From: Pholis gunnellus | Lineage: Eukaryota > Chordata > Actinopteri > Perciformes > Pholidae | Length of the DNA stretch: 64,000 bases | NCBI GenBank assembly: GCA_910591455.2 | Contig: OU342804.1 | Location: 25,450,710-25,514,709 of the forward strand | Direction of reading: 5' to 3' | Shown here: positions 25,831 through 37,767 of the stretch, one piece after another | Layout of the letters: every line of letters begins with the position of its first letter | Numbering within the stretch: the first letter of the stretch is position 1 | Position numbers and translations under genes: made by a program | The notes under the pieces: model-generated | Database searches by the model: none | What the model was told of the DNA's origin: nothing | What the model saw: the letters and a program-made list of their open reading frames with translations, nothing else

Positions 25831-26861
25831 GTTCTTCTGACCTGCTTCACCTTCCACTCTCGATCCATCCCCTTAGGAGGATTTTGCCCTGTCCATCTGT
25901 TCAGTTGTATGCTGTAAACAAAACAAAATATCTGTCTATAAATTAGTTTTTATGTGTAATTTAGAGTTGTTGTCTCCACTTGTACTTGCTTTCATACATT
26001 TTTCCATCTTAATAATACAATTAAGTGCAAATGGAAGAGGCAGAGCTTTACCAGGAAAGCAGAAAGCAAAATGAAACCCCTTTTAGGAAAGTGATTTTGG
26101 TTTGGTTTTAGTCTGGCTGGACCTGTAAAAAGGGTAGACCATGCGGGCTACGGCACTTACTAATACGTTGGATAGCAGTGATTTGAGTGGATCCAGTTTT
26201 GTTGCAGGTGCTTAAAATATAGTGTTGTGTAGTGTGCTGAGTGTTTGCAGCATTTACAGGGTCGAGCCCAAGCGCTCGGTCTGAAGGTGGTATTTCAGCC
26301 TCTGTTGGCGGTGCTTACTGTCGGTGTCCTAGTTTGTGAATATGGTTTTCCACTCAAGGCATCTCCTGCTAAGCCACCTGTTGTGCAAGAAGTCTCCAAC
26401 AGCAGGCTGAGAGCCCCAGTTTTACCATGTCGTTTGTTTGTCATGGGGATTATATTTTTTGCAAGCTAAAGAAACAGTAAATATCATTGTGGAAAGTAAA
26501 CCACAGACTTAGCATTTGTGAGACAGAGGATAACGATGTGACACAGTCAAGATTCAAGCAAAACATATTTCTGAAATGAAAAAGGAGATGTGAATAGAGC
26601 ATTACATGATGTGACTCTTTTCTCCTCTACTTTTAGGCTAATTCATGTGGTTTGCAATTCCATTCAAAGAAGGATTAATTAGCTGCAAAAAGTTGATAGC
26701 TCTCCATGTTTTCTTCTCTGTCAAAGAACACCATCTGCACTGCCTTCCTGATTAATGAACAGGTGGAGAGGAAGCATTTTCATCATGGTGTGCACTGAGG
26801 CAAACAAGAAATGAATTTACTATTCCTAGAATACCAAAACTATCAAGTGATTTTAATATAT
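25831..26861. other. Unique non-coding sequence
   Basis: No gene recognised. The 74-codon frame at 26245-26469 shows no domain. The sequence just upstream (on the minus strand) of the Penelope relic may hold a little more decayed element, but I cannot read it. Confidence 0.45.
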
Positions 26862-26869
26862 ATATATAT

Positions 26870-27667
26870 TAGTGCTGGGCAAGTTAACTCATTATTATCA
26901 CGTTAATGCATTTATTATTAACGGCGACAATTATTTTATCGCACGTTGACAGTTTTTTTTTTAAATTATTAAGCGGACATTTTAAACACAAGAACCGGCC
27001 GGCAGGCAGCGAGCGGTGAACAGTTGTTTGTGTGTCTTCCTGTCTTCCTCTTTGCTTCACCTACATTCCCCTGGGTCCTAAGTCCCTCCAAGTACAGCTT
27101 CTTATCACCCTCTATGTACCAACGTACATTTATAACAAATACCACACATATTACGGTAATCAGCGTTGCATATGTGTCTGACCAAAACACCCAAAAAAGC
27201 AATGATTCATTTTAATTATTTTTTTTTAGTATTTAAAGTGTTTTGTTTGTAATATGTATAATAAGCATATCATTTAGTTATCGCTACTGATAATTTAACA
27301 AACATAACAAAAAAAGAAAAAAACATGACGTAGATAGGTTTGCAGTTTTCAAGGTGTATATTTCAAATTGCATCTATTACACACATGAAAATAAAGTTGT
27401 GAACACCAGCTGTATATATATTATCAGAATCATAACTGTATTTTAACTGCTACTGTTTAAAGGGAATACTGCTGTTAAAAAGCACCTTATTTGTTTAAAG
27501 TGTTTGAAAACCAAATGTTATTGCACTTGTGTTCATATAGCAGTACTTTTAAAATAAAATAAATACACTACATTTGAATTCATTATTGAATTTTGCGCAT
27601 AACAATGATTAATCGCAAAAAAATCATGCGATTAATCGCGATTAAAATGTTTAATCGTTGCCCAGCA

Positions 27668-27670
<3 letters not shown>
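26870..27670. mobile_element. Non-autonomous hAT-type DNA transposon (element A)
   Basis: The ends are perfect 13-bp inverted repeats: TAGTGCTGGGCAA at 26870-26882 and TTGCCCAGCACTA at 27658-27670. Inside the right end the subterminal block has repeated GATTAATCGC words, and the left has related GTTAA/TATCAC words; such subterminal repeats bind transposase in hAT elements. The element is 801 bp. The 8 bases on both sides are ATATATAT, consistent with an 8-bp hAT target duplication but uninformative because the element sits in a TA repeat. The overlapping 77-codon minus frame at 26969-27202 is not a transposase domain I recognise. Confidence 0.8.

Positions 27671-27700
<30 letters not shown>
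27669..27700. repeat. (TA)n microsatellite beside element A
   Basis: About 16 AT units directly following the right end of element A. A shorter TA run (26856-26869) precedes its left end, so the transposon appears to have split one TA repeat. Confidence 0.9.
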
Positions 27701-27704
<4 letters not shown>

Positions 27705-27745
27705 TCAATATATATATGTAATTTTAATCCAAGTTTCGTACATAT

Positions 27746-28517
27746 TAGAGGTGTGAGTCTGTACTGGCCTCACGATTTGATTCGATTCACATGTCAAAGA
27801 TTTTTGATGCATGGCAACTAATTGCATCCTCAATTTTCTATGCTACCATTGCTACTTTTTTCAAGAATTAACACAAGCAGTGAGATAAATCTCCCTTTTT
27901 TATTGAGAAAGTGCTTTAAAAAAATCAGGCTGCAACAGTCTAATGTAAAAAGCTGCATCTTTTCAATTGCAGTATCTGTGTGAACCACCTCAGTACATAA
28001 ACATTATGAAAACAAAACGTAAGAAGAGTGCTGTAATCTACAAAATAAGGTGTTCAGGTAGCACCTCTATGGCATTTTACACTGCATGAATTAGCCTAGT
28101 GGCGAGCGGACTTAGTTAGTTTCTATCACTTTCTCATAGCTTCTACTCGAACAAGATTTAAGTAACTGCATCTTCCGACAGGGTTAACAACACCAGGGCT
28201 GAATTTCAGCCTGCATGCACTTTCTTTTGTCAGCCTAACATTATTAACAACAGAGCAGCTAACATTGGGAGCGAGTGTCACAAGCTAGCAGACAGCAGAG
28301 TGCCGTCACTCTGCTCTGCACACAAGGAGTATGTGTAAGCTTGGAGAAACAGAGAGATCAGAGGAGCGAATCAATCAAGAAAGACGGTGGATGACAACAG
28401 AAGAGATCGCCCTGAGCTCAAATGAAACCAAACCCCCGATTATGTTCTGTCACCGCATCAATGTAGTGTCGTTCAAATCGCGATGCATCTTAAAATCAAG
28501 GAATTTCCCCACCTCTA
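27746..28517. mobile_element. Non-autonomous hAT-type DNA transposon (element B)
   Basis: Starts TAGAGGTGTGAG (27746) and ends CCCACCTCTA (28517), giving 8 inverted terminal bases with a mismatch inside. Subterminal text CACGATTTGATTCGATTC on the left and AAATCGCGATGCATCTT on the right resembles fish hAT-like repeats. The flanks GTACATAT (27738-27745) and ATACATAT (28518-28525) match at 7 of 8 positions, fitting the 8-bp target duplication of hAT elements. At 772 bp it has no transposase. The 71-codon frame at 28331-28546 runs across the right boundary and is not a gene. Confidence 0.75.
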
Positions 28518-28525
28518 ATACATAT

Positions 28526-30465
28526 ACATTTTTTTTGTACAGTTAATTAACTGAAGAGTTTTAAAAAAATGACCTTATGTAAAACATATAATTCTCGGCA
28601 CTCTTAAATAATAACAACAGTGTATCTCCAAGCTTGATTCAAACCATTGTAATGTACAATAGAAAAAGAGCATAAACCTACTTTTGTAGGCAGGGCACTG
28701 ATTTGTGTCCTTCTCTGTTCCAATGCTAGAGAAAATGAAGATGGCCAAGATTGTGATGATTTGTGATGTCCTGAGGGGAAAAAACCTGGGGCTTCTCCTC
28801 CTCTGAGGAATCAGATTGAATTTGTGGAATCAGATGCTTTTACCATTTTACACAAAATACGTGTGATTTGGATCACTTGCAATTTTCTTTGTCTAGAATA
28901 TTTTTAGTAGATTGTCTTCGTAGAGTAGATATGTGCATCATACCAGGGACATATACATACTTTGAAATAATTTTCATAATGGCTTCCATTAACAATAATA
29001 CATTGCTAGCCAAACTTCAAGCTGACTGTAACCTGTTGGCTCACAATCATTAGTAATTTGTGTACACAACATAATATACTTCAAGAACTTTCATATCTTT
29101 CCAAAACCGAGCAGAGGTCTGTGGCATCAACCACAGTCTTTGAAGAGTAACTTAACAGTAGATTAAAATTCTTGAGTTTGTATGTTATGTGTGTAGTGAC
29201 TTAATTTCTTCTTATCCTAGTCTGTAGTGTTCATTATAATAGAATTTATTTGACTTTTTCCAGAGAAAATCTAGTGAGTCTATACTCGAGAGCCCCTCCC
29301 TCCTGGGACAGCACGTCCCCGAACTACAAAGCAGGGATTTTCTTAATTTTTGAAAGGAGCAAGTTTATCTTAAAATGGAGTGTTCCATTGCTTTTTTAAG
29401 ACAGGATGGCAGCTGTGGGATGAACAACCCAGCAAGAGCACTCAAGCGTATGTACACCATGCTCGCTGCTACAGCTCCACGACTTCCAATTCCACCATTA
29501 CGCTCACTAACATCAGCAGGAAAACCTGTGAGAAAGCATGCTGTTGTTTGTGTGCACATACAGATGTGTGTTTTCACCCACTTGTACGTGTATTTCAGGT
29601 GTGTTCACTGTGAAAACCGTGCGTGAGGAGTGACTGTACTTAGATGGGTTCAAATATGTTTGTCAATGGATAAGGCTCGGTACTTGAGGATGCACCTGAC
29701 TGATGACTGCTAGCAGCGTGCACTGATTAGGGAATACAATCAACCCCCCCTGACGAATAGAGAACAGGACTTAAGAGATGTCTGCAACGAGGTATTTAGA
29801 TAACTGCAAGGCAAACTATGGCATCACAAGTAAGATTAATAAGGAAGCGGAGCAGATGTGGGATGAGTCACTGACAATCATGTGTAACAGCCGTGTCTAG
29901 GACATGAGAATGAGACTTAAAACCAACTGGAAAGGATGCACTTAGCATACAGATACCTGCCAGGTATGTCTGCAATAACCACTGGTGTAATGTTTGATTG
30001 AATGAATACAACCCACATTTGGCCAACCCCCGTCTAGACCGCAAGTGTATCAGACGTGTTTTTCTCTCGCACATCTCAAACAACAGATATACGCTCTCAT
30101 TTTTATCTATGGAGATGTCTCCGCCGGCTCTGTGCAGGCGCGTGTCTGAGCTCCGTCCGGCGGCAATGCAGTCAACTGTTTGCGTACTGTTAGTTCCGTT
30201 AGGTGATAGCCAAACACACCGTCCACAACAATAAAAGTGAGCAAAGTGCCTGAGTTATCACTTCTGGCCATTACTGGCCGGAGGCCAGTTAAGAGTAGTG
30301 AATGAGTCAGCAGTCAATCAATGGCAGAATCAAAAAGGCAATAGGAGGTTGTTTTGAGAAAGTGTGAGTCACTGCAAGCAGGAGAGGTCCTGCATACAAT
30401 CATAAATGAGCACCCAAAATATAATGCAGTTTGGTGCAGCAGAATGTGAGATTAGCCATGGACAG
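28526..30465. other. Unique non-coding sequence
   Basis: No gene recognised. Overlapping frames at 29365-29626 on both strands show no domain. A short CpG-richer patch occurs at about 30115-30170. Confidence 0.5.
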
Positions 30466-30512
30466 ACACACACACACAAACACACACACACACACACCCA
30501 CACAAACACACC
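30466..30512. repeat. (CA)n microsatellite
   Basis: About 47 bases of CA/ACA with CCC and AAA interruptions. It explains the His/Thr run in the overlapping frame at 30431-30634. Confidence 0.9.
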
Positions 30513-30957
30513 CCTACAACCAATCTCATTATCTCCTCGCTAAAATATTAAAAACGGCAGTAGTAGCTACTGCTATGGTTATAAGGCTTACATTAAGCTC
30601 TGTTTTCACTTGGCTAGTGTTTCTTTCAACCTAAAAATGTTGAAGTTCAAATGAAGAATATGTTTGTAACAATGTATATATATATACGTATACATACATA
30701 AATTCTCTTCTGCATTTAATACCCCCATTACAGTTAACAGAGTCACAGCTGGAATTGGAATATATGATCTTTAAATTAACTAAACAGAGTTTCACTCCAT
30801 TAACATCATATACAAATAAAGCCTTTCTAATTGATACAGCACAGGTGTTTGTTAGTCAGGAAGGCTTCACGCAATAAGTTATGGGCTTGATTTTAATTAC
30901 CTTAGGGATTTGCTAATTTATATTCCGCCTCTAAAAGTCTCTTGTTGATACTAGGAA

Positions 30958-30958
<1 letters not shown>

Positions 30959-30991
<33 letters not shown>
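30959..30991. repeat. (TG)n microsatellite
   Basis: Sixteen uninterrupted TG units followed by TATGAGTG decay. Confidence 0.95.
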
Positions 30992-30994
<3 letters not shown>

Positions 30995-31850
30995 AGTGTA
31001 TGTATAAGTGTACTGTATATTCTGAAAAGTGGTTTGATGAGGGTGTGGGTAAAGAATCAATACAGATTTAATGGGAAACAGGATGTCCTCAGGTGAAATT
31101 CAGGCCAAAATACTGCATGAAATTCGATCTGCGGGATCAGTTTATGCGGGTTGAATGGAGGACAGAGAAAAATGGGAGGAAAGCCACTCCATCTAGGCCC
31201 TCGTGTACACTTTTGTTCTTGAAGGTCAGAAAGCTTGTTATAGTGGACAAACATTAGATGTCCAATGGTGTTGCCTTCTCATTAATCTCTTTTTCTCATC
31301 TCAGGCAAAACCTTTAAAAGTGGTCCCACACACTGAAGTATTGTATCAACAGTCCAAATCTCCTCTGATGTAGAGCTTCACAAGGTGATGCATCTAAAAA
31401 GATTGGTGGCTCATCCTTTATCTAACAACCAAAAGTTTAAAAATCAGGCCTGCTACCTCCGACTGCCTGAATACAAGCTGGGTATCTACAGGGCCCTCCC
31501 ACTGGTCACACAATTTTCATGATTATTGACATAGTTGGATCATTAAATGGTACACAGTAGAGCCAGGATAAACATATTTAATTCATATTTGGTGGAGACA
31601 TGGCAAATCCAGTATATAATCCTGACACCTTGAAACCAACGTGTTCTGCAACTTTCTTTTTGTGCTTAAAAAAGATTTGGGGGGCTCAAACGCAGCAAGC
31701 ACAGAGACATCACAAGTGAATCCCTTTGCAGTTTAAGTGAATGGGGACGATATTGTTGATTGTCATAGTGTTCAACCAATCAGATCTTGAGTTTGACATG
31801 TTGGGCGCATTCTTTGACATGCCAGAGCCTGCTAGCTGGCCTACAAGTAC
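30992..31850. other. Unique non-coding sequence leading into a hAT relic
   Basis: No gene recognised. The last 100-150 bases (about 31730-31850) may already belong to the decayed hAT element that follows, but no transposase reading is possible there. Confidence 0.4.
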
Positions 31851-32105
31851 GTGATTGGTCAGTGGGCTAGCGTGACATGTTGGGCGGTGACAATCCCAAT
31901 ATCTGCTGCCTCTGTCGAGCGGACATTTTCAGCCCTCAAACGCATTAAAACCTATCCAATAAATACAACTGGGGAGGCTCAACTGTCTTCACTGGCGTCC
32001 ATGAATCAAGAAGTACTTCTTACTGGAACTAAAACGCACGGATGTACTGAACAACTGTGGGATTAAACTCTTTATTAACAAAGAAAGGAGGAGGACTTTG
32101 TCTTT
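31851..32105 (+). pseudogene. hAT transposase C-terminal dimerisation domain (relic)
   Basis: The frame from 31851 reads IPISAASVERTFSALKRIKT and continues to GEAQLSSLASMNQE. This is the hATC dimerisation domain of hAT transposases, best matched by the ZMYM1-like/fish hAT group ('SAASVERTFSALKRIKTY...RLSSLA'). After about 31998 the frame shifts: the + strand at 32020-32095 reads LELKRTDVLN...LFINKERR, the usual C-terminal end of that group. In the family this region holds the transposase dimer together and contributes to the catalytic fold. The DDE-like catalytic part and the BED finger are not seen upstream, so only the 3' end of the gene is left. No terminal inverted repeat was identified. 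Confidence 0.7.
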
Positions 32106-32289
32106 AAATAGTGAACAGCAGCTCTGGTAAGTTAAATGCGTTTGTTTTTACATCTGCAGTAGCTTTAAGATGCTTGTTTATATATTATTATTTGTACAAC
32201 TTGCTTTTATGAAGATGGATTTTTGTTTGGTTTAATATGTGACAGGGACTATTGTTAAGTCCAATGTTGCTCTGGGGATACATTTAGTC

Positions 32290-32610
32290 GGTGCCAATGT
32301 TGCCAACTTGGCAACTTTCTTGCTAAATCTGGCAACTTTCCGAACCCTCTTGGCAACTTTTCTTGTCAAAAGCTACTAGCGACAAATCTTGCGACTTTTT
32401 CTGGTGTTGTTGGAGACTTTTCTGGTGTTTTGACTCTGACCTGAAAGCACGTACCGTTCTACAGTTACTGTCGTGAACGAGCAGTGGGTGCTGCCGTGAG
32501 CCCCTCTGCCGCCCCAAAGCAGTCACATACGGTTACTCACAGCAACCTCGCGCAGCAGTCCCAGCTGCTGTCAGAGAAGAGAGGAGACGCACTCTCGGCG
32601 TATTCATGTA
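32290..32610. repeat. Dispersed fish repeat with recurring GCAACTTT/GCGACTTT words
   Basis: The block contains at least three TGGCAACTTT words (near 32307, 32330 and 32350) followed by GCGACAAATC and GCGACTTTTT, then GTTGTTGGAGACTTTT. I recognise this wording as a multi-copy sequence in fish genomes but do not know its class. The downstream part to about 32610 (GTACCGTTCTACAGTTACTG, then a GC-rich AGCAGTCCCAGCTGCTG) probably belongs to the same unit. It is non-coding; the minus frame 32323-32526 is Ser/Gln-rich and shows no domain. Confidence 0.5.
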
Positions 32611-35600
32611 TCTGCACTCTGCAGTTAGTGTATTTATAGGTGTTGAGCTTCATTTTTACATGAAACAAATAATAACCGTAGCTGTGGCGTCATAATGAGG
32701 ACAGCACTGTGAGAATGTGCACTCCAGCATGAAAACTCTGACCCATGCTTAGAAACATTTTGGAGACATGAGGAAATTGACAATGCAGATGGTGCGGTGG
32801 TGAATTGAAGCTAGACTATCTAAATGAAATGTGTGAGGCATCATTGAAGGTATAATGATTAATTAACTTCATATCACACGTTTCCTTGCACTTATATATT
32901 CTCTTTATCATTCCCAGTCAAACCATTAGTGTTATTTGTGCTTGTACTAGTGTAGATAACTGTATGCACATTTCAATTTAAAAGATGAAAACCAACTCAA
33001 ACCTCAAATCAAATTTCGCTGAATATTTTATAAGTGCTGTCTGCAACCCGGAGCACAGAGGACTCCCGAACTACCTACACTCGTGGTCAGCTGATGAAAT
33101 TATCATCAGTTGTTAAGATAATGTCAAATAATGTTTAAGAACTGCAGAACAGAGCGTCAATAGTTTTCAATAATCCTCTAATAATGTGCAAATATCACCA
33201 AGTACAATTTTAGTCTTCATTAAGCGCTTGTGTGTAAAATCGCTGCAGTGTACACTTTATTAAACTTCATTAATTAATGTATGGTTGTAATATTTAACCA
33301 GCTGCTCACATTTACAGGTTGATTTAGAATTCACACAATAAAATTGCGCAGAGGCAGGAGTACACATGGTTGTATGAGTCTGTTTTTTGTTTACATTTTT
33401 GGCTTTTGTGCGCACGTACACTTTTAGTATAGATCCTATACACACTGTTTTATAAATGAGACCAGAGCACCGGAGACCAGAGTTTGCGTTCTACATTCCG
33501 TGTGATGTTAGTTTTAGGTTTAAAAAAATCTCTCTGTCACCCAATGAAATCACACCAGTGCAGCAGAGACAAACAGAAGAAAGACAGAGGAGAGTCATTA
33601 TGTCATGAATTAGGGCTGCCACCACACTCCATTTTACAGAGTTACAAATGCACTACGCACTGGAGTCCACCGATGAATTGTCGTCTAATGGATGTAAACA
33701 TTGAAAGGTGGAGGACATTAACTCTTCCCTCCTACTATTCCACACTAGAGATGTTAATGTCCCACCTTCACCAAAACACCAACACATTGGATTTGTATTC
33801 ACATAGCCTACACACTGTATTACATGTTTTAGAAATGTTTTTGCTTATCGTGTTTGACTTCATTGCTACCACTCTGCATTTTAATGTTCTTTTGTGCATT
33901 CACAATAGGTTAGGATTCAGAACTGGGCAACAATGAGTTTAAATGTCTGCAAACTAATTCCTCTAAAAAAGTTGCAGTAGTTCAAACAGGATATTTATAA
34001 AATGTTGATCTGAGGGCTTGTATTTTCCTAGAGCGCTGAATTAACATGCGGTGCCTCACACATCATTTGGTAGTCACATTTTAATTGCTCTCCATTAATT
34101 ACATATTCTGAGTGAGCAGTGGATTTGCATAGATTTCACAAGTGTGACCTACTGTTATGTTGTGTGGGTGAAAAGGTTTCCGCTCACTACGATACGATAT
34201 GAATACAGTATGCAGTTGGAACCTGCTCCGCCAGACTACACCACTGTAGGCTTGAGTACATCATTTCAGCTTTCAGTATGCGCCAAGGCCAGGCCGAGTT
34301 GAGGTTCAGGGTGGTTGTGGTGCGAAGTTCCGTGTGTGTTTGTACTTAACAATATCTTTATTTTTGTTAAATATTACACAGCAGGATTTGTGGAACAATT
34401 CCCTTGATAACCAACTTTTTAGTTTTCTCTTAGATTACAAACCTCTTACAGTTTAAGAACTTATGTAAAGCTTCAGGACTTGCTGTCTGCCGCAGTGGGT
34501 TGCCGAAATCAGCAATTTTAAATTGAAATAAAGATCCCTTTTACTTTTGCCTTTTTACAGTTTGGTTTTTAATGCAGTTTGTTGTGATAATTGTTATTTG
34601 AATGGCTTCAAACACATGTCCCTCTGTATTTAAAAGACACTGATTTTGCCAGTTAGAGAAGAAAACGGACCCTTATTTGGCTTGTGCCTATTGACAATCG
34701 GAACGTATATCCGCCTTTGAAGGGATGAGCGACGATTGTTTTTTCCTACGGCGATACTACGGTGATTTTAAGTAACTACAAATAATCTCTAGGATCTGTG
34801 CCCTGTGTGCATTTAGAGATGAGTTTTGGTGGAGCGGCATGTGTAACATTAAACATCTTTTTGCGACCTGTAATTTAAAGGATTGCTGTTCCTCTCTGCT
34901 TTTTGGATCTTCAACTGAATTTCCTATGATGGAAACAAACCAGAGCTCTGAGAACCTTCGGTTGCTTATTATACACAGCTGCAATGTGTTACTGTTACTT
35001 GCTGCATCTAACAACTATCTCCGTTTTCAGTTGCACAAAGAGGTCTTGTCAGCAGTCTGCCAACTTTGAAAAGTTGTTTAGATTTTGACAAAGATCTTCC
35101 ACTTGAGAAGTCAAAGCGATGCCGTTTTGCATTCAATATTTTGTCTTTTGCAAAAAGAACAAAATGGGAAACAAGCTCTAAAAGCTGATCATGTCCTTGA
35201 CTACAAATTCTAATTGAATCCTGACTGAAAAGACAAAATTGTTCACTCAAGACAGCTTTTGTGTCTAAACATTGCTGCATGTACCCCATACCGTTGACTA
35301 ACTGTTGATTTTCAGTTGTTTTTTCTCTGAGAGCTCCTTGACTGAAAACACCAGCATTGGCTACTTCTGAACTGCATCTCCTTTTTCTCTTCTTTTTTTA
35401 TATCCCTGGGGCAGTGGAGGCCATTCTGCTGTCCACAGCACATTCCCATGAAAATACCTCTGGGGATCCTTTTCTTAGTGGCAATGCCATCACTCCAATC
35501 ATCAGTCCCGTGAGTGCCACTGTGCTATACCTGTCCTAGCGTGGGAGGCACTGCAAATGCAATGGCATATCATGACTTGCTGTAAGGGATCCCAAATGAG

Positions 35601-37109
35601 AATGTATGAGACGATGATATGTTCAGTTGGGAAATAAAACACAAACAAATCAGTAGATATTGTCTCAGTATAGTAATAAGTAATAACTAGACAGAAACAA
35701 AATAATTGGTTAATGCAAAGCTTATCATCATTGAAAATGGTTTTATTTTAACATTCAGCATTGCAAATAAGCATTTAGCAGTGAAATATAACTCAATAAA
35801 CTAAAACTTTCTCCTAAGAATCTCACAGTTGGCGTTTTTGAGGCCTTATGTCTCACAGTTGATTTCTGTTATATTATTTTTCACCCATGCACTGTATGTA
35901 TGTCATGGGATGCTGAGAAATGACAACACTGATTAATCGGCTTGCTTTTGTAGTTTTTTCCCCCCATTTTGTACATTAACATTTGCTGCATACTACAACT
36001 GCTCAGCACATAGTGTAGGATACTCACTTCAATTTTACTCTTTTATATGAATGGCTTTACTTGTTAATGAAGTCATTGTGTAAAGACTGTGTTCCCTTAG
36101 CTCGAATCAAACCAAAACAATGTTGTGGGACCCAAGAGGAATCTCCCTATGTCATTAATTCATTTTCTTCTATTCTTAATTCACTGATATCAAACATGTC
36201 TGTAACTTTGTTCAGAATTCTCTTACTCTTCCTGTTGCATATTTTATTCCTCCTTTCATTCATAAATAATGCCTCAAGAGCTTTCTCTCACAGAATGCTC
36301 AAATCTTAATTTAATATATATGCTGTCTTATTTCTGGTTTAAAGGAGAGGGGGAAAACATGTCGAATAATTTAAGTAGAAAATGCCATTACCAGACTAAT
36401 TCAAAAATATTTCTTGTCAGTGCTTTCCTAAACACTGACATAAGAATGAAATCCCCCATGACAACACAAATCCTAATATATGACTTCCATTAATGCCAGC
36501 ATGCATAGTCATTTAACAGCATTACAGGGTTTTGCATGACTTCCAGTTTTGGTATTTGAATTGTGTGTTTTTACTTAATTTTCTCGATTGGGTATTCATT
36601 TAATAATACACTACCATAATAGTTATTTTAGTAAAAAGCATTAACGTATGTACTTGCACATTTATGATTGGTGAAAGTGCCCCCCCTCTCTCTTTGTGTT
36701 TGGATAAAACTTCTTTATTAGAAGATACAAATAGTTCATTGATCATTTTGTATAAAAAATGTATATGTGACAGAATTTATATTTAATTTATATCATTATA
36801 GTGTTTGTCTGGGGAAAATCTCATTAATCAATAAAAATAAAAAAAGTATAAATAGCCACATTTAGACTAAATAACCTGTTAAGTGCCAGGGGAGTGGCTT
36901 GCACTCCTGGCAGACAATGAGCAATCAGTATTTAGCTGTCCTTAACCACTGCTGGTGGCAAGCGTCGGGCAAACGAGGGCAACAGGGCGACTTTTTCAAG
37001 CCAGACTTCGTCAAGCAAAGACTTCTCGAGAGACTGCTTGAGGGTCAGTAATCTATTTATATTGACTACCATGTGTTTGCATCCTATTTCTGTCCGTTCC
37101 TGTGTCCGG
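32611..37109. other. Unique non-coding sequence
   Basis: About 4.5 kb with no recognised gene. The longest open frame, 150 codons at 33484-33936 (+), shows no domain I know. The text TTTTATAAATGAGACC near 33450-33466 resembles ends of some fish Harbinger-type elements, but no partner end was found. A hairpin with 11-bp pairing lies at 36884-36912. Confidence 0.45.
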
Positions 37110-37186
37110 TGGTCACGTAGACATTGGGTCACTCCCAGGTGCCGTGACCTCACTAATCTCATCCATCCTAATCTCTCAGCGATTAA

Positions 37187-37767
37187 GTGGTGGCAGGGGG
37201 GCTTTGGAATTGCCAGTCGGCAGTGCCGAAAACTGACTTCATCTCAGGCTACGCATCCTTGCTCTCCCTCAACTTTCTTGCTCTAACTGAGACCTGGATC
37301 TCGCCAGAAAACACCACCACACCCGCAGCTCTGTCAGATGTGCACTCTTTCTCTCACACTCCTAGAGCTGTGAGGCAAGGTGGTGGTACTGGCCTGCTAA
37401 TTTGCACAAAATGGAAATACTCTCTTGTCTCTGTTCCCCGTCTGTCACTTATCCAGTCTAGCTCACCATTGCTGTTGTGTATCGCCCACTAGGCCACCTT
37501 GGTGAGTTCCTGGAGGAGCTTGACACATTAGTCTCGCACTTCCATGACGATGGCTCCGCACTCATCCTGCTCGGCGACTTCAACATCCAGACTGATAAGT
37601 TAGAACCTCTTCTTTCCTTCCTCTCCTCCTTTGACCTTTACTACTCCTCTTCTCCTCCTACCCACAAGGCCGGCAACCAGCTGGATCTTATCTTCACTAG
37701 ACACTGTTCTACTGCTAACCTCTCTGTCACTCCCCTCCAGCTCTCTGATCACTATTTAATTTCCTAG
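37187..37767 (+). pseudogene. L2 ORF2 endonuclease domain (relic)
   Basis: Two overlapping frames (37187-37492 and 37477-37767) together spell an AP-like endonuclease. LALTETWI supplies the catalytic Glu, LLGDFNIQTD the GDFN motif, LDLIFTR follows, and LSDHYLI supplies the SDH motif with the active-site His. These are the motifs of the N-terminal nuclease of L2/CR1-type LINEs, which nicks target DNA so that the reverse transcriptase can prime on it. A frameshift near 37470-37490 separates the first third from the rest. Otherwise the motifs are well kept, so the copy is not very ancient. A stop follows at 37765. Confidence 0.85.

Noticed and set aside
33246..33466. Possible Harbinger-type transposon end (TTTTATAAATGAGACC)
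   Set aside because: No partner inverted end or target duplication found; left as a note only.
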